Assembly: GCA_019279435.1 (NCBI GenBank)
Contig: JAAALK010002060.1
Span: 186,001-250,000 of the forward strand
Source: Zizania palustris
Lineage: Eukaryota; Streptophyta; Magnoliopsida; Poales; Poaceae
Direction of reading: 5' to 3'
Length of the DNA: 64,000 nt
The notes beneath the pieces were generated by a model. It did no database searches. It saw only the letters and a list, made by a program, of their open reading frames with translations, and was not told the DNA's origin. Of the stretch, positions 10,682 through 21,056 are shown in pieces. The position numbers were made by a program, and so were the translations under genes. How positions within the stretch are numbered: position 1 is the stretch's first letter; every line of letters begins with the position of its first letter.

Positions 10682-10892
10682 TAAGTAAATAATTATAGAT
10701 TGTTCATTGTTTTTTATATGACTCAGATTTAATTAAATTAATCTATTACCTAGCTCTCTATTTTCCTTCTATTTTTACGTGTATTTGTACAAAATTATAT
10801 ATGGTACTAAATCAAAACAAAGTTTAAAATAATTAAAATTAAAGTGTTATATCTTAGAAAGCACGTGTTGTACGTTGGGTATCTGGCGCTGA

Positions 10893-11147
10893 GAACGGGT
10901 TCATCTGCAGTCGGGCTCGCTGACTGCAGAGGGCAGTCACCCCTCGCGCGCCGTTCGATCTTGACCGGGCGGTGCGAAGCCCCCCTCTCTCTCTCCGAAG
11001 CCTTCTGCGAATTGGGTTCCATCGGCGCGAAAGCCCCCCCTCTCTCTCCAAAGCCCCCCTCGTACAACCGTCCGATCAAGATCGGACGGCGCTGAAGGGT
11101 GACTGCTCTCTGCAGTCGGCGAGGCCGACTGTAGGGGATCTCATTTG
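10893..11147. mobile_element. Mutator-like MITE, 255 bp, 10-bp target duplication
   Basis: Flanked by a perfect 10-bp direct repeat CTGGCGCTGA (10883-10892 and 11148-11157). The arms are inverted copies: the left has CTGCAGTCGGGCTCGC, CTGACTGCAGAGGGCAGTCA and CCGTTCGATCTTGACCGG; the right carries their diverged complements. GC-rich, with CCCCCCTCTCTCTC runs in the centre. Length of target duplication and long inverted arms fit a non-autonomous MULE. Confidence 0.85.
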
Positions 11148-11157
11148 CTGGCGCTGA

Positions 11158-11870
11158 ATGGCTCTAGCTACTTAAGCTAACATTGGCTGCCTGGTCTTCC
11201 ACCTAACCTAACAATATTCTTCTTTGGAAATATGTCACGTACAAATAAAGCATATATAGTAAGTACTGTGCCATGCATGCATGCATATGCTAATTTTATT
11301 ATCATTATGATCGATGAACTTATTATCCATGTGAACGTACTTATCTGTGCCAGGCTTGACATGCATGTACAAGTTAGCTCATGCACATGCATCTGTACGT
11401 TTTTTTTCATAAATCCTGATCAAATGTTTGTTTGTAGAACCAATTCATGATGCAAACCGAACCTCGTACGTTGCCGAATTATTATATTATTCATAGTAAG
11501 ACAGCTAATCCCAAACTGACTGATAAATTAAAACGTACAGCTGAATATATAGCTGATCAGATCGCAAATTATGGGGCGAACACTTGTGAGTACGGATGAA
11601 TATCTTGAGAGCAACCCTAACAGAATAATTGAGAGGAAATGCTTACTGCAAATTAAATGATCTGCATCACTCTGTAATTGTGTCACGATTAGGCCATCCA
11701 AGAGTGAGGGCCAGAAGCAGCGACCCATGCGAGCCCGTCGTCCTAATGTGCTGTTGGACCCAAATGTGTGGGCCAAGTGAGTGTTGGGTGTGTGCGTCTT
11801 TATAATTTGCTGAGTTGTGTGTTTGGGAGGACATTGGAAGAACTGGAACCTTCTCCCCGTTATTCTCTCT
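11158..11870. other. Intergenic sequence downstream of the DUF594 pseudogene
   Basis: Contains short ATGCATGCATGC and (AC)-rich stretches. No gene is supported; small frames on both strands have no domain. Confidence 0.45.
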
Positions 11871-13399
11871 TCACTTCTGTCTTCCTCCCTCATTCTCTGT
11901 GTTCTCTGCAAATTCATTCCCTGTGACTGAATACTTGTGAATCCAAGCTGGGACATAACAAATTGTATCTGTAAAGTCTGTAATGTCCTCGTCGTCGTCA
12001 GTTTCACTGTCGGCATCTTCGGCAACTAGAAATATGCTCGCATGCTTTGCAAGCATCCACACTATGGTTGTGAGCTCGCCGCCATGGCTGAGTTGCTTGG
12101 CATGGGAATCCCTGCTACATCGAGTGGACACATAGATAAGCATCCTCACCCACTCACCCAGGATTGTTTCCAGTGTTTTGTGTAGTCCTTTCCCTTCCTT
12201 TTCTAGGAGTTTTTTGGCCTTTCGAGCTCCATCATGGAGAATAAAACTTCTCTTGTACAAAGGACATTCTGTAGGCTGCTTATCAACCACCACCTCTCTC
12301 AGGATGCGGGCAAGCTTCCCCTCTCTTGTTGCACAGCTGCTTGAGCTGCTTCCCTTCTCCTTCTCCTTCTCTTCGCTCCATACGTCGTGCAACGCGTCAC
12401 GGGTTGCTTCCCTTCTCCTTCTCCTTCTCTTCCACTCTGTTGTTGCACAGCTGCTTGAGCTGCATCCCTTGATCTCCTCCGCCTCCACTTGGCACCATTG
12501 TTGGTGCAATGCGTCACGGGTTGCTGTGTACGTGCTGCGTATCTTGAGACCCGGCAGCATGTAGGGCCGTACAATAACGAGGAACAACATGTAGTTCGAC
12601 AGCACCTCGATCGTCTTCACAATTGCGCAGGCTGCTCCTTTCTGCCCACTGCACTGCATGAAGATGTCTGTGGCAAGGTGGTCGGTGAGGATATCATCTT
12701 GCAATTCTTGGGCGAAGCCCAAAGCTTTGTCTAACTTATTACGCCTTCTAAAAGGGCTGTCATGCTCCTCCTCCTCCTTCTTCTCCTCCTCCTCCTCCTT
12801 CTCCTTCTTCTCCATCTGCCGGAGCACAGAGCTGCATGGCGAAGCCTAGAGTTTGTGTTGGTGAAGAATGCATGTGTCCAAGTGGACGCTAGTGCACTGA
12901 GCAGCCATCTCACCTCCAGGACGAAGGTGACGACGAGGAGGAGGTAGGTGATGCAGACATCAGACCACCTGTAGCCATGTTTACTGGAAAGCCAAAACAA
13001 CCATAAGGCGACGGCGGTGAAGTGCAGCGAGGCGAAACGGATGCAGTAGCCATGCCATGTGTGGATCACGGCCGCCTTGGTGTAGAGCACGTCGTACATG
13101 AGGGACAGCTCCATCTCAACCAACCTGCACAGCTGCTCCCATCCATGGCTCCAGTTCCACCTACTTCCGTCGTCGTTACCATCAGACGACTTGTGCTCGG
13201 CCTCGACCGAGGAATAATCAGCAAAAGCGCCCTTGGTGATATGCAGCAGTCGGTGAGCAGCTAGCAGGGGTTGCTCCGGCTGCAGTCGAAGCGCTGACGG
13301 CCACCGTACCGGAGTGGACGACGAACCCCGGCCCGCACGTTGACGTACGTACACCACGTCGCTGATCTTAATGCCGGAGCCGCCGGAGCTCCGCTTCAC
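11871..13399 (-). pseudogene. Broken DUF4220/DUF594 family copy
   Basis: Two overlapping minus-strand frames carry recognisable pieces of the protein encoded intact at 17.9-20.0 kb. The upstream frame (12731-13399) has AHRLLHITKGAF, MELSLMYDVLYTKAAVIH and RLRHAALCSGRW, matching the middle of the family. The downstream frame (11871-12827) has an ATDIF piece, SNYMLFLVIVRPYMLPGL and the C-terminal DUF594-type block YVSTRCSRDSHAKQLSHGGE. The first four membrane segments are missing, as are about 150 residues between the two parts. The frames cross at a GAG/GAA repeat (plus strand 12762-12815) that reads as poly-Arg in one and Glu/Lys in the other. The C-terminal part also carries a duplicated ATRDALH block. 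Probably dead, though a short product from the second frame cannot be excluded. Confidence 0.75.
12762..12815. repeat. CTC/CTT trinucleotide-type repeat in the DUF594 pseudogene
   Basis: Runs of CTCCTC with CTTCTC interruptions on the plus strand. It lies exactly at the frame crossing of the pseudogene. Confidence 0.85.
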
Positions 13400-14819
13400 T
13401 TCCAGTGTGGACTGCTAGCTGCGCTGCTCACGGATTGGTTTGAAGTGAACATCACTGTCTCCCACTTGTTAATAAGTACTTGGCATGCACTAGATATCAT
13501 CGTTCGATCAAAGTCGATCGTGCATGTGAGTAGTTGTATGTATAGATTGATTAATTCGAGGGTTTTGTAAGCGTCCGCGCGCATGCATGTGCTCATTTTG
13601 TAATATGCATTTCTTTGTTAGTGCTCGAAGCTACATGAGATGTACTGTTCATGTGAACTTGACTGTGCTGTTCATATATATTCTTATTTTACGAGCACTT
13701 TTTTTTTGTTAACGACCACGTCCCGTTTTTGTTAGCTATATATTCTCATCTTGGAGGTTTTAGCCGAATAAAATTGGATAGTATGAGATGATTCTGAATA
13801 GATTGATTCGGAATGAGATAGTTTTCAATGAGATGGTACAACTAGATTGTTTGGTTGGATGTATGAGATGATACATGATAATGATTAGTTATAATTAATA
13901 ACATCTAATTATAATTATTTTTCACTAAAATACTTAATAACCACTAATCTTAACTAATTATAAATAATTAGTATAGTTAACAAAAACTGGACGGCGTCGT
14001 TCGCTTGTTTTTACTGCACAAAATGGTTCAGCATCTAGAGAGAATATTCTGAGAACCTGAACCAATCCATCCTAGATGGTTTCGTACGTACAGTACATTC
14101 AACCAAACAAACTTATTTTTCGAAACTGTACCGAGCCATCCAGGATGAGTTTGGTTCAAGCAACCAAACACTACCTTAGTGTCCAGGAGGGATAGACTCC
14201 TTTTAACATCAGTGACTCCGACTGTCCTCTGTAGTCATGATCTGCGTTGTTCGGTGTGGATCCGACGGTGCAAAAGTGCGCCCCATCCTATACGGAGCTC
14301 ACCTCCAAAGCTTCATTCGACACTTATCCGATCGAACTCCGACGGTACAAAAGCGTGGTAACTGTTAGGATCTCATTTGAAAGGTTGCAGGGTCGCCCCG
14401 CTGTCCCAAGAAATGCAGGATCTGGTGCATGCTGGTAGTTCTGCAGGAGTTGCAGCTGAAGGGATGGTCAAGCCGATGTCGTGGCATCAAGAGCGGAGGG
14501 GAGCGCAACTTGGCTTGCGAGCAAAGCTGAAGACCGGTTCTCTCGGAGGAGTTTCGTGGCTCAGAGTATAGAGAAGCCCAGGTCGAGGGAAGTGCGTACG
14601 TGTGCGCCGTGCTCGCTGAAGTGGGTTGCGTGGACGTCGTGTCGCCGGGGGAGGCCTTTAAATGGCACTGTAATCCTTGTGTAAAGCTGCTCCAGCTTTT
14701 TGAGATGATGAAATAGCCAAGATACAGGTCGTTCATCGGCCGCGGCGTTCGTCGCCGAAAGTCGCTGTTCATCTTCCTCCTTGGGTCCGTGCACGAGGGC
14801 AAGTGTATCAAGGGTCAGT
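13400..14819. other. Intergenic sequence with a MITE-like relic
   Basis: From about 13,790 to 14,175 there is sequence related to 33,590-33,800 (shared CTTAATAACCACT, GTTCGCTTGTTTTT and CAACCAAA words), a dispersed repeat whose ends I could not fix. 14,180-14,420 carries GATCCGACGGTGCAAAAG and a diverged partner and may be a decayed MULE. 14,420-14,820 is GC-richer with no domain recognised. Confidence 0.4.
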
Positions 14820-16033
14820 TCCAACAACCATTTCTCCGGAGAACAAATGGCTGTTCAAATGCATTGATAAACTTCGGCATAACTTCCTCTGGCAACGTAA
14901 CTCAAGATAAAAATATATGTTTGGATAACTAGGAGGCCACATGCAGACCTAAAGAGCTAGGGGGTCTTGGGATTCTGCATCTCCCAAGGATGAGTCGCGC
15001 TCTCCGTTTGAGATGGTTGTGGTTCCAGCGTAAAGACAGTAACCGCCCTTGGATTGGCCTACCCCTCCCTTGTAACCGTAGAGATGAGCAACTCTTTCAA
15101 TCCAGCATATTCTTCACCATCGGTAATGGGGACTCTATAAGCTTTTGGAATGACGCTTGGGTCTCTCCTTGTCCCTTCAGTCTTCTGGCCCCTAAACTCT
15201 ATTCCATTTGCACCAAAAAGAAGCAGTCTGTTCGGCAAGTCCTATGTAGAAACTCTTGGTTGTATTGGATCAGAAGTTTGTATACCATGTGCCATCTCCG
15301 TCAGATGGTTCAGATTATGACGTTGATCTCCCAAGTGGAGCTCTCCCAATCGCTACCAGACCTTCTATCTTGGAAATGGACAAAGGATGGAGAATACTCG
15401 GCCAAGTCGGCATATGAAATCCAGTTATGCGGGTCCATCAGAGCTTCGTACCATCGTAACCTTTGGAAAGCACAAGCTGAACCGAAATGTAAATTCTTTG
15501 TTTCGACTCCGCTAAAAAGAGAATTCTCACAGCAGATAATCTCCTTAGGCTCGGACGGCAGTGCAATCCGATCTGTCTCTTGTGCCTCCTTGAGCTCGAG
15601 TCTCTGGATCATCTAGCCTGCAAATGTGTTTTCACTGTCCAGGTATGGGACATGATCCGGTTGCGGTTCAACCTCCCTAGTTCCACTGACCTCTCCAGCT
15701 GCCTCAACCTGCAAGATTGGTGGCAAAGGGTGGCAAACTCCATCCCTTCCCAGCTTAAAAAGGTCTTCAATGGTCTTCTTATTTATACTTGGTGGAATAT
15801 TTGGAAAGAGAGAAATCGCCGAATCTTCCAAAATTCCTTTAGTCCAACGCAGACTGTATTTAATTTAATTGTGGGTGACCTCGATGCTATGCTCTTTTCT
15901 CTAACTCCCCCCATGTAACCCCCTCTGCTTTCTCCCTCGCCCTCCCCCTCTCCATTTCAGATATGTGTAATTCACAAGGTGCCTCTTATCTTAATCAATG
16001 AAAGCGATTTCTCGCTCTTTCTTTCAAAAAAAA
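14820..16033 (+). mobile_element. 3' part of a LINE retrotransposon with zf-RVT region
   Basis: From about 14,840 the translation gives WLFKCIDKLRHNFLW and, after a stop, KELGGLGILHLPRMSRALRL, the region after the reverse transcriptase core of plant L1-type elements. 14,990-15,616 continues through FFTIGNGDSISFWNDAW to the start of a zf-RVT region (YSAKSAYEIQL, KCKFF). A frame change near 15,580 continues as LLELESLDHLACKC to WNIWKERNRRIF, ending at 15,918. A C/T-rich 3' UTR and short A tail end near 16,033. It has stops and a frameshift and lacks the endonuclease and catalytic RT, so it is 5' truncated and dead. Confidence 0.85.
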
Positions 16034-16862
16034 GATATATATGGCATCATTTAGATCTTCTGCTCTAATTATACAATAATCAAACTTAGATCTTCCTAAC
16101 TCAACTTGAACTTAGTATTCCATTCAAATCAAAATAAAGTTTTCCCTAACTAATAAATATATAGTAATTGCTATTTGCAAACCGAAAACTCTGTTCATGA
16201 ACCTAAAAACAACATCTCTTATTTCCAATGTCCCTGTTTCACCTCTTAATTCTATTTTGAAACTAATTTTGTCTCTTAAGAAACCTCTTTAAATTAACTT
16301 GGTTTTAACCCCAATCACCACATCATGCAAAAATTGAACCAATTCTTTTGACAAAGCTATTTTGGATGTGTTTGGTTCTCCTTTTAAATCTGCTTCTGCT
16401 GTGAAAAACAGAAGCTGAACCAAACAGGTTTATCAAATCTATTTTTTCCTACAAAAAACAGTTTTTTTTCTAATACAAATTTGAAAGCAGCTTGGATCTT
16501 GCTTTACCGTTTCAAATTTTATTTTTTTTTTGCTTTTTAGTACAAATTAGATAATATGAATTCAAGATGTCTTGATTGATCTAATATCATTATGGTTTGT
16601 ATTGCATTGCACAATTTTATGAGATGGTTATGTAGTTGCCGGTTACTTTATGCGATGAACTATGAATTTTTTTATTTATCTAATATATTTTCCAATTATT
16701 TAGTTGCATCAATGTTGACTATTTCTTATATATATATATAGAATATTATAATGATGAAAATTATGTCAATTATAAAAAACAATCAGTTCACAACAACTTT
16801 AACCAAGCAATTTTCAGCTTTTCCACGGCAGACGTAGCAGAATCGAGCACATTTTTAATCTA
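16034..16862. other. AT-rich intergenic sequence
   Basis: Includes a GTGTTTGGTT-type stretch near 16,368 and an AACCAAGCAATTTTCAGC stretch near 16,800 that could be the ends of an old MITE. No gene. Confidence 0.4.
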
Positions 16863-17600
16863 TATCTATACTATTTTAAAATTTTAAAAGAAACTAGTAG
16901 TAATTCTGTTACCATCATTATTTCTTACCGTCTTCCTTCTTCTCCCTGCAAACTCCATTCCTAATCCTGAAGACCTGCCGTTGCCGTGCCAACCAAGTCG
17001 GAGACCAGCGCTCTTCTTCTTCGCGCGACCCCGGCCATCTCAAGCAGCGGAGTTGTCTTGCTCCAGCCGTCCTTCGGTGAGTCCCTTCTCTTGTCATCGC
17101 TGAAGCTTCGTTTCGCGAACCAAGGCCAGGAACATGAATCATCATCTAGCACGCCGGTTCCATTTTTTGCAGAGTCGCCGAGCCGGATCGCGATCCCTCA
17201 CCGGAGAACGTCACTGCCTCCGCAGATTCCACTTTTCCACGCCAAACGGAGAAGGTGCCGCCATATCTCAATTCCCCACAGCAGTACCTTCGTTATGACC
17301 CTAGGGTCATGTTCTGGGTGTTCTGGGTGGTAGCCAGCAGGGTAGGTCTGTAACCCTAGGTCGCCGTCGGCGAGGACCGTATATGGCGGGTAGGTCTCTC
17401 GGCGCCAGACCACTAGGGACCCTCCCAAGCCTATCTGTGCCCACCCGAGGGTTCCTGGAATTCCTCCTCCGGTGAAAACTCTCGCCGTCGGTCTTTGCCT
17501 TGCCAGATTCTTCTCCCGTGCCGGCAAGCCGAATGGGATTAGGCTACTGCGAGGGCTTCGGCCCATGAGTCAATCCTCTGAATAGACTGCACTAGAGAAG
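16863..17600. other. Helitron-like 5' end followed by exon-like GC-rich sequence
   Basis: TCTATACTATTTTAAAA at about 16,863, continuing through AAAGAAACTAG and TCTGTTACCATCA, matches the 5' end of the Helitron at 49,619. Immediately after come GC-rich stretches with splice-like borders (CGGTGAGT near 17,076 and TTTTTTGCAG near 17,170) but no recognisable protein domain. This may be captured gene sequence or the 5' part of an unrelated transcript. No matching Helitron 3' end was found downstream. Confidence 0.35.
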
Positions 17601-17928
17601 CAGTACTGTTGGCTCAGCCCAGGCGTGATCAGTAAAATCAATTCTTCTTGGATTTTATTCAGGCAGCCCATATATACATATTTTGCTGATAACAAAAATG
17701 AATCGAGTAGTGGTTTCATGCTTTAGATATTATTTATATGGTGTGAGTGGATCACCACGTACCATCCTGATTGACGATGAATCTGAAGCAATATACATGC
17801 CCTAATAGTTTTACATGATGAAAGAGTGGTTGCTTCTGCCCCAAAAAGCTTAAATTGATCTGGTTTGTAGTAACAGGACCGCATTATATTCTTTCAACTA
17901 TAGAGAGAACATAAAAAAACAGACAATG
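17601..17928 (-). other. 3' flank of the first intact DUF594 gene
   Basis: The last 90 bases or so (from about 17,840) are nearly identical to 20,960-21,056 downstream of the second copy, so the 3' UTR was part of the tandem duplication. Confidence 0.6.
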
Positions 17929-19980
17929 TCACTTGTTGGACTCCTTTGCCTTTAGTGCATTTGCTAATGCGTAATTGTGTTCTACCATTAGCCACACGAC
18001 GGTCAAGAACTCACAGCCATTGTTGAGCTTCTTGGCATGTGACTCCCTATTGCAACGGTTGGCTGCATACACCAGAAAATCTATCCACAAGTCAAGCAGC
18101 ACATCGACTGGATCTTCATTCTTCCACTCGGTCAGTTTGCGAGCAATGTGTCGTGCATAATTGAGGCGAGGAACTTTAGGTCCTGTTTTGGGTTGCTCTT
18201 GGTCTTTTGGGAGCAGGATACCAGCAACCTGCTTGATCAGCTTGAGCCTAGCGGATTCCTTGACGAAGCCATTACGACTTTTGCACGATTGAACCATGTT
18301 GTTCATGGTCTGCTGGTACAGCCAGTTCTGTGGAAGGCCAGGTAGCATGTCGGGGCGATCCACGAAGAGAAACATCAGGTAATTAGACACAGCCCTGATC
18401 GCCTCCACGATGGGCGAATCATCTGCTAGCTCCCTTGTGGTGAGGAACATCTCAGTGGCGATGTGCCAGATGAGGACGCTCTCATGGAAGTCAACGCCGT
18501 GTTGCACCTCGATGGCCTTGAACTGCTCAGCGCGATCGTTGGAGCTCATCGCCAGGTCCCCCCACTTACCTCTCAGCAAGCCCATTGTGTTGAGCTCCCA
18601 CCGCTTAGATATGTCTTTCAATATTTCCCGCAAACTCTTCTTCACCATGTCTGGAACAACTGGGATGTTCCATGAGCAATGCTTCCGGTCCAACCAGTCA
18701 TTCAAGCCCAGAAACGTCGACCAATCGTTGAACCAGCCGCTCCTCATGTTGACCTGCCGAGCGCATGAAAGCATCATGTTGTACTGCCCCATGGTGAGCG
18801 TCCACTTCCTCGAGCTTCCCGACGTGACACTCATGCCTGGCCGGCGAAGTGAGACAAGTGCACGGCGAAGACGGTGCCATCTTCCGCTGCAAAGAGCTGC
18901 ATGCCGGAGCCAGCTCCGGCGTGTGGCGCACAGGAAGGCGAGCGCCCAGGTTGACCCTAGCGAGCTTAGCAGAGATTTGGTCTCCAGGATGAGCGCGCCG
19001 CCCAGCAACACATAGGTGATGGCGACGTCGACTCTGTTGTGGCCGCCTTTGCCGCTGAATTGGAAGAGCACGAGTGAAATGACGACAGCGAGTGGCGCCA
19101 TGGCGCGGATGCCATAGCCTATGCAAGTAGTGTGGTTGTGGATCACATTTGCCTTGGTGTACAGGATGTCGTACATGAGGGAAAGCTCCATCTGCATCAC
19201 CGTCCACATGCTCTCTTTGAATTTCTCTCCCCGAACAAGCTCCCAAATTGCCCTGGTGTTAGGGTTTTCTGGATCGTCGTCGTCGTCGAACACAGAATCA
19301 ACTATCCCGCGTTTGCAGACATGGAACAGGGAGTGAGCACGCTGCAAAAGAAACTCATCGTCCACGCCCTGGTGATCAGGACCTTGGTGATGAGGCTCAT
19401 GAGGGTGCTCGTATTTGATGTAGAAATGCTGGCGGTGCTTGTCACGCGGCACAACCTTAAGAGAGTTCTGGATGCTACTGAAGTTGGCGCTCCACAGTGC
19501 AACTGTCCTCTCGACGTACTTGGCAGTGCCGACGAGGAACATCAGTGCAGCCGCCAGAACGATCAGCATGCCGTTGCCGGCGATGTACGTGTAGAGCACA
19601 TACACGACGCCCAGCACCTGGACTGCCAGAGTGACAGCATGGCGCTTCCACAGCTTGTTGTCCTCGAGGGCGTAGGCGGTGATGCTGTCCGGGCCACCAA
19701 GGTGCAGCAGCAGAAATGGTGCCCAGAATGCCACCAGTTTGTGTTCGCGCGGCGCGCTGCTGAGGGAGAGGTGGCCGACCGTGTATATCGCCGTCGTGTC
19801 GGCCAGCTGGTAGGCTAGCCACAGCAGGATCCTCTTCACAGCCGTCGTCCGAGTCATCTCACGCCGGCGAACCCCAGCCACGACATGGAGGATAACCTGC
19901 AGTGTAAGGCTCAACAGCACTAGGATTTGGGTCGTCCACTGATTCCACAGCCCCATCAGCCGGTTCAGCCCTCCTCCCAT
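17929..19980 (-). CDS. DUF4220/DUF594 membrane protein, tandem copy A
   Basis: Uninterrupted 683-residue protein starting MGGGLNRLMGLWNQW. The N-terminal half has about five hydrophobic segments (near residues 17-37, 51-70, 82-103, 114-133 and 138-156) and family motifs such as LADTTAIYTVGHLSL and AFWAPFLLLHLGGPDSITAY, the DUF4220 region. A central part carries MQMELSLMYDILYTKANVIH and two more hydrophobic segments. The C-terminus ends with the DUF594 block YAANRCNRESHAKKLNNGCEFLTVVWLMVEHN. The family is large and tandemly arranged in grasses, with no established biochemical role, so I assign none. A TTGCAG just upstream of the start (in both copies) suggests a 5'-UTR intron. Nearly the same as copy B. 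Confidence 0.92.
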   Translation of the reverse strand: MGGGLNRLMGLWNQWTTQILVLLSLTLQVILHVVAGVRRREMTRTTAVKRILLWLAYQLADTTAIYTVGHLSLSSAPREHKLVAFWAPFLLLHLGGPDSITAYALEDNKLWKRHAVTLAVQVLGVVYVLYTYIAGNGMLIVLAAALMFLVGTAKYVERTVALWSANFSSIQNSLKVVPRDKHRQHFYIKYEHPHEPHHQGPDHQGVDDEFLLQRAHSLFHVCKRGIVDSVFDDDDDPENPNTRAIWELVRGEKFKESMWTVMQMELSLMYDILYTKANVIHNHTTCIGYGIRAMAPLAVVISLVLFQFSGKGGHNRVDVAITYVLLGGALILETKSLLSSLGSTWALAFLCATRRSWLRHAALCSGRWHRLRRALVSLRRPGMSVTSGSSRKWTLTMGQYNMMLSCARQVNMRSGWFNDWSTFLGLNDWLDRKHCSWNIPVVPDMVKKSLREILKDISKRWELNTMGLLRGKWGDLAMSSNDRAEQFKAIEVQHGVDFHESVLIWHIATEMFLTTRELADDSPIVEAIRAVSNYLMFLFVDRPDMLPGLPQNWLYQQTMNNMVQSCKSRNGFVKESARLKLIKQVAGILLPKDQEQPKTGPKVPRLNYARHIARKLTEWKNEDPVDVLLDLWIDFLVYAANRCNRESHAKKLNNGCEFLTVVWLMVEHNYALANALKAKESNK

Positions 19981-20483
19981 CGTGGAGATCCTGCAAGAAC
20001 TCTACATACAAATCAATCAGAAATGTATGCATGCGACATCATTACAAACACGGAGATAGAGAGTCAATATTAATCCAGCTTACAGGGGCAGCTATGATGC
20101 CTGAACCGTTGTGCAGAACAGAGCAAGCTTCTGCTGACAATACACACTGTCAAGTCAGCTTGCTAAGCAACGAGCAATGTGAGCTTCGATTCGTATCCAT
20201 CTTAAAACCGGAAGCCAAATATCAAGCGGCAAAAGTTGTGAGGATTCAAGTGTCACCCATGTGTTTGTTGGGCATGTGACAGCCAAGTTTGGATCAGGCA
20301 ATTGGGTATTCAAGTATAGTTCCACACATGTGCTGCTCGTCAATTTCTTCGTGCTATTGGCCGGGATGATTTTAGTTTAATTAACCGGGGATGTGATGCA
20401 AAACGGGAATTGAACTGTAATTAACACGGTCCACTTGGTTTTCTAGTTGCACTTTAGCCCGGACGCAGTATGACTACGGATGA

Positions 20484-20620
20484 AGTAGCCATGCATGACA
20501 TGTGTGGATCATGGCCGCCATGGTGTAAAGGACGTGGTGCATGAGGGGCAGCTCCATCTCTACCAACCTGCACAGCTTCTCTTCTCCCATCCATGACTTC
20601 ACCTACTTCTTCTGTCATCA
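20484..20620 (-). pseudogene. Small DUF594-family relic between copies A and B
   Basis: About 137 bases match the MELSLMYDVLYTKAAVIH region of the broken copy at 13.05-13.16 kb more closely than the intact genes. It shares the GTAGCCATGC...TGTGTGGATCA run and the ACCAACCTGCACAGC run. Nothing else of the gene remains here. Confidence 0.7.
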
Positions 20621-21056
20621 CTAGCATGAACATTTTCTGCAGACACGACATGACCATCTGTAGGCTTGATAGGCCGTACTAAGAGTCTTTTTGAGTAAAA
20701 TCTAAAGCATAAACAAATTAGTAGAAAATTCTGCTCTGGCTGCGATGGACTCTGTTCCAGTTTCTAAATCTTTCTAAAATTCTAAAGTCTATTTTGGAAC
20801 AATAAATTTAGGATTTTATTGAGTGTTTTTATTTATTACAGGTGTATTCGTCGTGTGTAGTCGTCGATGCGGAAGACCTTCAAGACAACTTCATCAAAGA
20901 CCTGGATATTGACTCATCACCTCTAGGCAAGTCTCCTTTTTGTATAGCTCGCTTCGATCCGCCCAAAAAAGCTTAAATTGATCTGGTTTGTAGTAACATG
21001 AGGACCGCATTATATTCTTTCAGCTATAGAGATAACATAAAAAGAAACAGACAATA
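20621..21056. other. Spacer between the relic and DUF594 copy B
   Basis: AT-rich to 20,950, then the 3' UTR shared with copy A (GCTTAAATTGATCTGGTTTG at about 20,971). The 19,981-20,300 side holds the 5' flank of copy A, similar to 23,100-23,180 upstream of copy B. Confidence 0.5.

Noticed and set aside
18410..19818. Plus-strand frames opposite DUF594 copy A (also 21,517-22,937 opposite copy B)
   Set aside because: Antisense shadows; conserved only because the two sense genes are duplicates.
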